A stretch of 24,711 nucleotides of DNA from Chromera velia (taxonomy: Eukaryota > Sar > Chromeraceae): the NCBI GenBank assembly GCA_018398765.1, contig JAHBMJ010001903.1, forward strand, positions 1-24,711. Direction: 5' to 3'. Shown here piece by piece: positions 10,537 through 17,619 of the stretch. Made by a program: the position numbers and the translations under genes. Numbering within the stretch: the stretch's first letter is position 1; the number at the start of each line of letters is the position of its first letter. The notes under the pieces are model-generated. The model ran no database searches. It worked only from the letters and a program-made list of their open reading frames with translations, and had not been told where the DNA came from.

Positions 10537-13153
10537 TCAACAGAGAGCTTTGTATGCCTTCCATGCAGCATCCACTGCAGATGTCCCCTTCCACCACTCG
10601 ATCAAGCCTCTCAAGGAAGGACGATTCTCTTGTTCTTGCAGGCCTGCACCCACAGACGCGCACCATGCAAAAGAGATGAACCGACCCCCAATCTGCAACT
10701 GAAAGGGTTTGTTTTTGAATGCTTACAATGTAACAAGCAAACCCGCCTCATTCAGCGCTTGACGAGAAAACGCAGAGAAGGAAAGGTAGTTACCGAAAAT
10801 GGACACAGCAAGAAGACAAAAAAAGCGAAGACAGAGCCGGAGGGAAAGGCAGCCAAAAGAGCCTGACACAGAAAAGACAGAAGGTGGCGAAAGGCTCTCG
10901 CTGGTGATCTGACCTTGTCGTCTCGTTCCCTTCCAGCAGGCCCGCGCGCACCGATAGAGATCTCGATTCCTCTCCTGACGAAGGCCTTCACCGTCTTCTG
11001 CTTGACTTTGAATCCGCAACCCCCCCCCCCCNNNNNNNNNNNNNNNNNNNNNNNNNNNNNNNNNNNNNNNNNNNNNNNNNNNNNNNNNNNNNNNNNNNNN
11101 NNNNNNNNNNNNNNNNNNNNNNNNNNNNNNNNNNNNNNNNNNNNNNNNNNNNNNNNNNNNNNNNNNNNNNNNNNNNNNNNNNNNNNNNNNNNNNCGGAGA
11201 AGAAGACCCTCCGGCCCCTCAGAGAGAACAGGCGGACAATCTTGAGGAACAGCAGCAGGAAAAAAGGAAGGAAAATGTTCCAGAAGGCCTGAGAGTTCTC
11301 GTTGTGGATTTGGAACTTCCCAATGGGGACGCTCTTGGCGTGTTCCTTCGCGAGCGGCATCTCTGCACGGCCTTGGGTGTCTTTCTGACAGTGCACCTGT
11401 GCTCAAGCAGGGAGGGAGGGAGGGAGGGGGGGGTTCCTTCCTTCCACCTCTTTGGGTCTTTGTGAGACCCCTTTCCCTCTCTAGTCCCCTCCTTCTTTGC
11501 GGCTGTGGGCTGCCGTTCTGCCGTTCTCTCTCCTGGCANCCCCCCCCCCCTCTTCTCCTGTTGCAGTGCATCCTCATATTCTTCCTCCTCGGAGACGTCA
11601 AATGGACTCTCAGAGAAGAAACCTGGAGGCCGACCTGTAACCCTGTCTGGCAGACACGCCCACAGAGAGACTTGACGTTCAAATCATTACAGCTGTCCCT
11701 CACGCGTCTGACGCCACGACCACCAGATTGTGCACCCAGATGCATCGATGGGACAACACCAACAAACACAGGGAACGATGGAAGGAAAGGCGAAGAGACA
11801 AGTACGCCTTGGACGGGGAGGTGCAGGCGAGGAGCAGCAAGCGCCACAAAAGAAACGGAAGCAAACAGGAGCAGAACAAGCTTGCAGCAAGGGCGGAAGA
11901 AAGGCAGCAGACAAAAAGAGAAAAGTGAGAACGTAGGAGAACACAAACGGAAAATCAAGCACGGACAGACAGACCCTATCCACGGGTTCGCATCAGTCTC
12001 CAGAATGGGCTCGAGGGCCGCCGCGATGTGGGCAGACACACATCAGAGAGAGAGAGAGAGAAAGAAAGAAAGAAAGAAACAGACAGACCGACAGACAGAC
12101 CTGGACACCACACCTCGTCTCCAGTGAAGCCAGTTACGACGAAGTTCCCAGAGGTTTCCTGATCGCTGCCTTTTGGGAAGACAGAGAGAGACGGACTTGG
12201 AGACAGCAACCTTCCTCGTGAGGGAGGGGCCGTGGCATCGGTGGTGGACTGGAAAGGAAGGTGGAAGAGAGATGAGAGAGGATGAAGGCAGGCACACAGT
12301 TATCACCAATTTGCATCTCGATAAAACATTGCCGTTACCATGTGGAGAAGCCCTTGGCATTTTTGTTCTTTTTATTGAGGGCTTCTTTCTGCGTGTCATC
12401 CAGTTCGAAGGCGTCCCACACCATCCTTTCCAGGAAAAGAGAATGGGACAAAAAGGGACATGCAGGAATGTGGCTCAGCTTTGAGTGAAGAGAAGACAGA
12501 CCGCGACCCAGAGGCAGAACGAAGAGAATTTGCACAACAACGCCTCACAGACAGACAGACAGACAGACAGTCAAACAAACGAACCTAAAAGGGGTGTCGT
12601 CCTGTGCCCTTCAAGACCTTTCCTGAGCAGGACACGATCCTGCATGGAAAGAAGGAGGAAATCGAATAGGCAAGAATGAAGGGTCGACTGATGAGATGAA
12701 AAGAGAAAGGGGTCCTTTCCTCACAACGCAGTGCTCAGCTTGCTTCATTCATTCACGCCTCCCCGCCTGCCACATTTTTCCTTCCTTACTTCCGTGCAGT
12801 CTTTTTGTCCGTCTGTCAATGAGCCAAGAGTAGGAAAAGAAAGAAGAAGAAAGAACAAAAAGTGAGTCAGTCAGTCGGTCAGCCTCTCTCCCTCTTTCTC
12901 TCTCTGCCTCTGTGTGATTGCGCGCCTTGTTTCCCGCTTCATTCAACCTGCCGTCTCCCATTCAGCCACTGACCTCTTCTGCACCGCGGCCCAACGCCAC
13001 CACACGAGAGAAGCAACGAAGAACCAGAAACACCGGCCGAGGGAGAAAGTTCGGGAACACCTGCACACCCCCCCCCTGCACGATCAAATGCACATACAAA
13101 TCGGACAAGCATTTAGACCGACGAGTTTTACAGGGCAGAAGGGACAGCGTCCT

Positions 13154-13190
<37 letters not shown>

Positions 13191-14389
13191 ATGTGTGTGA
13201 GAGAGAGAGAGTGAGAGTGTGTCCAAGCTCGCCTGCAAGCGAGAACGTCAGAAGGAAAACAGACGAACAGACGAACAAACGGACACACCAGTTGCCCGAT
13301 GCATCTCTCTGCCCTTCCCGATCGAGTAGAAGGACTCATGCATCTGTGGAGGGGGACAGACTAGAACTGATGTGAAGGAAGCTTCGTGCTCACTGAAGTA
13401 CGAGGCAAAGAAAACTATCTGAAGGCCATTCGGAAAGAAAGAAGCAAAAAAAAACAAAGAGACGCGGATTGAATAAAGACAAGACTCCGTCCTCGCCTTG
13501 TGCCCATGCGCTCACTTGGTTAACTCAGTTGGAGAACCTGGAGGCGTTGGAGGAAAGCGCAATCACGCGACCGGTGGAGTCTCTCTCATTGTAGGGGAAT
13601 CCGAAAACCTTCCTTCCAGTACTCTCCGCATTTTGCCTGCACGTCTCTCATCTCACATACGTACAAGAAACGAAAAGGAGACCTCCACATACGCTATGAA
13701 AATTCTACTGAGGGGAAACCAACCAGTGGGTGAAGCCTGCAACACACACGGGAATTTCTCGTCCTGGCTATTGTGCGAACATTTAATTCAAAAAAATCCG
13801 AAAGAAATGATCGGACAGAGGAAGTGGGAGGCAGTCTTGAGAATCGAACGAATCCCAACGCTACTCCAAGACACATGCAGACCACTGAGGTCACTGAGGA
13901 AGCAAGGGAGACCGACAGCCAGGGAGAGGGAGAGGGAGAGAGAGAGAGACTGAATAAAGGAGAAAAATCATGAAGCAAGAAAACGAGAAAAGCAGCGGAG
14001 AGAACGTCAACTCCTTTTCTACAATTCTTTCAAACCAAATGTATTCATGTACACGTATGTGGGTACTCTCGATGAGTAGAAGAAAAAAGGGCTGACCATT
14101 ACGGTAAGAGCCCCTTCTGCATATGATCATCTGGACGCCCTTCTTGATGCCGAAGAAGGTCGTCACCATGGGGCACACGGTGAGGGAATGGTCAATCTGC
14201 GGATGAACAAAGAAAGAGGAAACGAATATGAGATCTGTCCATCAGTCAATTTGCCTGTCGACTGAAGATCAGCATAATAGTCTGAGTGTATGCATGCGAA
14301 AGGAAGTTGGAAGACAGAAAAGGAAAGAGAACAAACAAACAAACAAACCAACAAACAAACAAAGCAACAAACAAACAAACAAACAAACA

Positions 14390-14420
<31 letters not shown>

Positions 14421-14685
14421 GAAGGAAGATGAACGAAGAAAAGAAGGGAGGAAGGAAGGGACGAAAGAAGGACAGAAGGAAGAACGGAAAAAAGAATGAG
14501 AGAGAGAGGGCGAAAAGATTGACACGAGAAAGAGAAACAGCACCTTCATCTGCCTGCTTGCTTCTTTCCCCGTCTTTCCCTGCCTCTGTTTCTTGCTCTG
14601 ACCAAGAGTGCGAGAGCCATCATCACCTCCACGTGGCTCCACTTCAGGAAGGCCCAAACCATTGAGAGAGAGGAGGACCCGGTCT
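10537..14685 (-). CDS. Multi-exon gene(s) of unknown function, partial model
   Basis: A series of minus-strand blocks with splice sites can be joined in phase. The exons are 14685-14603 (phase 1 to 0; SMVWAFLKWSHVEVMMALALL, membrane-like), 14196-14103 (0 to 1; IDHSLTVCPMVTTFFGIKKG), 13636-13572 (1 to 0), 13418-13289 (0 to 1; IVFFASYFSEHEASF), 13060-12974 (1 to 1), perhaps a 22-nt microexon 12639-12618 (1 to 2), 12425-12339 (2 to 2; VWDAFELDDTQKEALNKKNK), 12169-12114 (2 to 1; NLWELRRNWLHWRR) and 11634-11551 (acidic, SPFDVSEEEEYEDALQQE). After a long intron come the exon at 11195-11368, the assembly gap, the exon ending at 10914 (GTCAGA donor) and a terminal exon 10643-10537 (GLIEWWKGTSAVDAAWKAYKALC, TGA). 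No domain is recognised. Splices up to 13289 and the last two exons are the most convincing; this could be two genes. Confidence 0.4.
11032..11194. other. Assembly gap (163 N) at a poly-C tract
   Basis: The N run is directly preceded by 11 or more C. The partial duplicate at 15904-16046 has the same flanks (TCCGCAAC...C-run... GAAGAAGACCCTCCGG) joined by only a C run. In this copy the missing sequence may therefore be mostly poly-C, and the gap size need not be literal. A further single N at 11539 also abuts a C run. Confidence 0.8.
11195..11368 (-). CDS. Exon with hydrophobic segment (source of a duplicated block)
   Basis: Read on the minus strand from an acceptor GTGCAG, this encodes MPLAKEHAKSVPIGKF, then IHNENSQAFWNIFLPFF. 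A hydrophobic stretch of about 16 residues follows, likely membrane-spanning, then a basic end (RLFSLRGRRVFF), up to the assembly gap. An alternative acceptor (CTGTCAG) just upstream would add about 9 residues. The pattern of a hydrophobic stretch followed by Arg-rich residues suggests a membrane anchor with the basic side in the cytoplasm. The family is not recognised. A broken copy lies at 15904-16046. Confidence 0.45.
12044..12104. repeat. GA / GAAA / ACAG microsatellites
   Basis: A compound simple repeat of GA dinucleotides passes into GAAA and then GACAGACA units. It lies in the presumed intron between 12113 and 11635 of the minus-strand gene. A separate ACAG array sits at 12547-12570. 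Confidence 0.8.
13154..13215. repeat. CT, GT and GA dinucleotide repeats in tandem
   Basis: Three dinucleotide tracts follow each other: CT (13154-13180), GT (13181-13199) and GA (13200-13212). They lie in the presumed intron between the exons ending at 13289 and starting at 13060 on the minus strand. Spurious frames of alternating Ser/Leu or Arg/Glu come from it. Confidence 0.85.
14331..14428. repeat. AACA then GAAA tetranucleotide microsatellite
   Basis: About 60 bp of AACA units change abruptly to GAAA and GGAA units. It lies in the intron between the exons 14685-14603 and 14196-14103. The long Lys/Glu/Asn-rich plus-strand frames at 14228-14665 are created by this repeat. Confidence 0.9.
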
Positions 14686-15061
14686 CTGCAGCACTCGTCG
14701 TGCTCCGTGCGTCCGCCTTCTCCCCCTCTCTTTTTTTTTTTTCTCCCTTCACGCGTCTGCATTGACGATGTCGAGTCTCACCTGCAATCATACCATATAT
14801 GTACATATATACATATGTCTAAGGAGTCTGTGTGGGAGGCAGGGAAGAAATGCTGGCAAGAGACGGCCAGAAACACAAGGAGAGGAAAAGGAGAAAAGGG
14901 AAGGAACCGCAAGGCAGTGCCAGTAAAGGAAGGCAGAGCTAGGCAGCTGAAGAAAGATGAACAGGAGGGTGAAGAATCAAAGGCCAGGTGAAGCAGGAAG
15001 AAGCCCAGGATAGAAGAAGCCAATCAATATTCTCCAGCCAAACACAAAAAAGGACTGACTG

Positions 15062-15408
15062 TTAGGCCCTCTCCCCCCGGATTCTGCGAGCAAGCTAGAG
15101 GTCTTCTGGCATCAATGTTACACGCCCCGCGTGTAAAGTGCACTGATATCCACCCTCCAGCACACCGATGACGTGGGCTTCAGCAGCGGTATGCACAGCG
15201 CGAACCGCATCCCTCTGCCAATATGTCTCCGTCTTGAACCCGCAGGAGTACTGCTTGATCACCCTATAGATTTGACGCCTCTTGATGAGTCGCTCCGTGG
15301 ACTTTTGGTGGCGGAGGCGCGCTTCACGACTGTCTTTTCCCATCTCTCCAAGAGAGGCCATCTCCTCAAAGGTCCTGCACACACACGCACACACGCACAC
15401 GCGCACAT

Positions 15409-15443
<35 letters not shown>

Positions 15444-15644
15444 ACGTACATTCACGCATGGCAGCACTCAAAACAGCCCAGGCATTGAGATGATCGCAAG
15501 CAGTGACCCAAATCAGCCACGTTTAATACCGTGAGTCTTTGGCTGCACTTTGCCCAAGCCTCGGAAGATACGTACACTCATTCCTCACTGCCCGAAACCC
15601 ACTTACTGGGGTTGTTGGATCAGCACAATAACTTGGATTGACAT
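15062..15644 (-). pseudogene. Divergent histone H3, truncated by TAG at a conserved Gln
   Basis: Histone H3 pairs with H4 in the nucleosome core. The minus-strand exon 15374-15062, after acceptor GTGTGTGCAG, matches the H3 fold from RHQKST through FKTETYW to CTLHAGRVTLMPEDL. It keeps residues equivalent to K56, K79, C110 and H113, with no insertion in loop 1. At 15095-15097 a TAG stands exactly where H3 has Gln125. The codons after it read LARRIRGERA then TAA (15064-15062), the canonical H3 C-terminus. Upstream, 15644-15607 (ATG, 12 codons, donor CCA|GTAAGT) joins in phase 2 but does not resemble an H3 tail, so the K4/K9 tail appears lost. The 232-bp intron contains the CA/GT microsatellite. 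A decayed paralogue is most likely; a fast-evolving variant or centromeric H3 is the alternative. Confidence 0.75.
15378..15442. repeat. CA/GT dinucleotide microsatellite next to the H3 splice acceptor
   Basis: A CA-rich tract (GT-rich on the minus strand) abuts the acceptor of the histone H3-like exon, replacing a normal pyrimidine tract. A second GT tract of similar type is at 16195-16222. Confidence 0.9.
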
Positions 15645-15903
15645 ACGCTCGGCCAAAGGAAACTAAACATGGTGTAAGTAAGGCAGCGGGATCAGAAAAG
15701 AGGGATACGCAAAGACGAGGAAGCCACCACACAACACACCATCAGCAGGAATCAAGCATGCAACAATCACGCGACACCTGCGGGCCCATCACACCTTCAA
15801 ACAACCGGGCAGGCGGAAAGAATCACAGGCTCTTTGAGGTATTTCAGACTCGGAAAGACCACAGATGAGCAAGCCAACTGACTCACTTTGTGTCGGCATT
15901 CAT

Positions 15904-16046
15904 CTCCGCAACCCCCCCCCGTAGAAGAAGACCCTCCGGCCCCTCAGAGAGAACAGGCGGGCGGTCGTGAGGAACAGCACCAGCTAGATGTTCCAGAAGG
16001 CAGGGTTCTCGTTGTGGATTTCGAACTTTGAGCGGCATCTCTGCAC
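15904..16046 (-). pseudogene. Degenerate duplicate of the exon at 11195-11368
   Basis: The plus strand repeats the C-run flank and the block GAAGAAGACCCTCCGGCCCC... through AGCGGCATCTCTGCAC seen at 11195-11368, in the same orientation and about 4.7 kb away. Relative to that copy it has lost 32 nt near its start (a frameshift) and 3 and 12 nt in the middle. In the membrane-segment frame it carries a TAG. Homology stops at the splice acceptor (GTGCAG) and shortly past the C run. It therefore looks like a duplicated exon that is no longer functional. Confidence 0.7.
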
Positions 16047-16663
16047 AGCAAAACACACGAGAGGGCCGAGAGCAGAGGGTGCTTCCACAAGAAGAACCTC
16101 TTCACTACCTCCAATCCCTCCCTGCATTCCGGCAACCAAACAAAGGAGTCTCTTGAACGGAAATAGTGACCTCGTGTAGATGTGTGAGTGTGACTGTGTG
16201 TGTGTGTGTGTGTGTGTGCGTGCACCCAGGTGGAAACGCCAGCAGATAAGTGGGCAGGTCTGTAGACGTCCCACTCCCACCATCCTTTCGCGTCCGAACA
16301 CACGCAAGCAAGAAAGGGGAATGGAAAGCTTAGGAGAACACAAGAGAAAAGTTGCAAAATTAACCCGTCTCTTTCTCCAGAAACCGCAGAAAAGTTCAGT
16401 GCCTACTGGCGCGCTAGCCGACGAGAGAAGAAAAACAACAGATTCTAGACTCCTACCGCTTCCCCCCCCCCACCCACCCCCCACCTGGAAAATCGGCGCG
16501 TGTGGAAGAAGGGCTCGATGGAGGGTCCGCCCTGTTATTGGAACCTCGAGACAAGTTCTTGGGGGTGTCAAAAGTCCGAACACCCGAGCTTGCAAGCAAA
16601 GTCTGCCTGTCCAAACAAACCCCTTTCTTTGAAACTTTACACCTTACCCCCTGCGGATGCTGA
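16047..16663. other. No gene seen; spacer with GT and poly-C tracts
   Basis: The stretch between the broken exon copy and the LYR gene has a GT microsatellite (16195-16222) and a C-rich block (16464-16484). Frames on both strands (for instance 15984-16595) lack domains. I could not define exons here. Confidence 0.45.
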
Positions 16664-17002
16664 TCAGAGATCGTAGCGTCGTTTCAAACTGCGATATTTC
16701 GCGAACTTGATTGTTGCTTCGACCTCTCTCAATTGATACCGGAGGTATGCAAGACCTTTTTTTGCCTCGTTCTCGTTTCGCAAATCTGCCCTCTCTCTGA
16801 TAAACTTCCGCACAGGATTGAGGAAGGCAGAGGGGTCCCCTGTGTAGTCTTTTCTGAGGGTATGAACGATCTGCCTGTACAGACTGAGAGTCTTCGACCT
16901 CTGTGGACCTGTGAGCATCTCCAGATGAAACACGGCTTTGTGGGGAGTTGATTTCTGTGAATGCCCACCGACCCGACCCGGAGAGATTGCTATTTGGGAC
17001 AT
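16664..17002 (-). CDS. LYR-motif (complex 1 LYR-like) small mitochondrial-type protein
   Basis: The ORF encodes 112 residues ending in TGA. Residues 39-50 read LSLYRQIVHTLR with the Leu-Tyr-Arg tripeptide at 41-43. A conserved-type Phe follows (Phe67 in VRKFIRER), then a helical basic C-terminus (YLRYQLREVEATIKFAKYRSLKRRYDL). This is the three-helix LYRM layout. Family members act in mitochondria as adaptors for Fe-S cluster delivery or respiratory complex assembly, usually bound to acyl-carrier protein. A second in-frame Met at residue 29 (16918) would give an 84-residue protein starting just ahead of the LYR helix, the usual spacing, so the start is uncertain. No intron is needed. The gene is divergent from the LRR gene with 617 bp between start codons. 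It is similar in general form to LYRM2-like proteins, but I do not assign the subtype. Confidence 0.75.
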   Translation of the reverse strand: MSQIAISPGRVGGHSQKSTPHKAVFHLEMLTGPQRSKTLSLYRQIVHTLRKDYTGDPSAFLNPVRKFIRERADLRNENEAKKGLAYLRYQLREVEATIKFAKYRSLKRRYDL

Positions 17003-17150
17003 GCAAGCCCTGACTGACGATGAGGGGGATTGGTGTCGAAGACGGCCGAAATGATGAACAACTTAAGGCAGATCAGAGAAGATCACAAATCTTTATCGGA
17101 GACGGCTTTTGTATGGCACCGCGCCGGCCGGTGTGCATGGTGTATCATGG

Positions 17151-17180
17151 TGTTGACGAATGTTGACGATTGTTGACGTC
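17151..17180 (+). repeat. Three tandem TGTTGACG decamers
   Basis: TGTTGACGAA, TGTTGACGAT and TGTTGACGTC follow one another at an exact 10-bp period, about one helical turn. All lie in the divergent promoter region. Repeated elements at this spacing place equivalent faces on the same side of the helix, as in a multimeric transcription factor site. The TTGAC core recalls plant W-boxes, but no binding factor is implied. Confidence 0.7.
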
Positions 17181-17234
17181 GCGCGGCACGTGCACGCGCC
17201 CATATTCATAAAATCTCGACAGGAGAAAATTTCG

Positions 17235-17254
17235 CCCCGCGGCGCGCCGCGGGG
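17235..17254. promoter_or_regulatory. 20-bp perfect GC palindrome
   Basis: CCCCGCGGCGCGCCGCGGGG is its own reverse complement and consists only of G and C. It sits in the middle of the GC-rich island between the two divergent genes. It could be a dimeric factor site or extrude as a cruciform. Confidence 0.7.
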
Positions 17255-17619
17255 TCGCTCCGCGGCCCCGCGCGCGGCGTTTGCCCATGCACAAGGCATT
17301 GCCGGCCAATCGCGGAAGCGGCGCCGCCGCAGTGACCAGTGACCACCTTCGAGTGTCAATCATGAACAGATCCTGAAGAGTCTCTTTCAGAGCCAGACAT
17401 TATCAGGCGGCCTGATCGAGAACAAAAACAGGACAGGAGAACAGCACAGACGTTTGGCACACACTCGCTCGTGAAAAGAAGATTGGCTTTCAAGAAACCT
17501 TCTGTGACATCTTATTTTGTTGGAAATGTTTAAAACGAGAGACGGCTCTGATTGACCTTGTAGCTAGTTCTCTCTGATCTTCAGTTCGACGTACTTCGCC
17601 CTCAAGCAACGTACAAAAA

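Larger units (their letters stand above)
17003..17619. promoter_or_regulatory. Divergent intergenic region (probable bidirectional promoter)
   Basis: This region separates the start codons of the LYR gene (minus) and the LRR gene (plus). It holds a GC-rich core at 17125-17335 with a 20-bp palindrome, three TGTTGACG decamers, a CACGTG E-box (17187-17192) and a GGCCAAT (CCAAT-box-like) at 17304-17310. I see no TATA box clearly placed for either gene. The bidirectional function is inferred from position and composition. Confidence 0.5.

Noticed and set aside
12974-13060. Alternative Trp-rich membrane reading (FWFFVASLVWWRW) of this exon
   Set aside because: It needs phase 2 at the acceptor, which does not match the upstream exon ending in phase 1; not excluded if another exon intervenes.
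13087-13160. Minus-strand stretch with two CxxC pairs (CPFCPVKLVGLNACPIC)
   Set aside because: It runs directly out of a GA/GT microsatellite, has no clean acceptor and fits no neighbouring phase.
14228-14665. Lys/Glu-rich plus-strand ORF of 145 codons
   Set aside because: It is generated by the AACA/GAAA microsatellite; real exon signals lie on the other strand.
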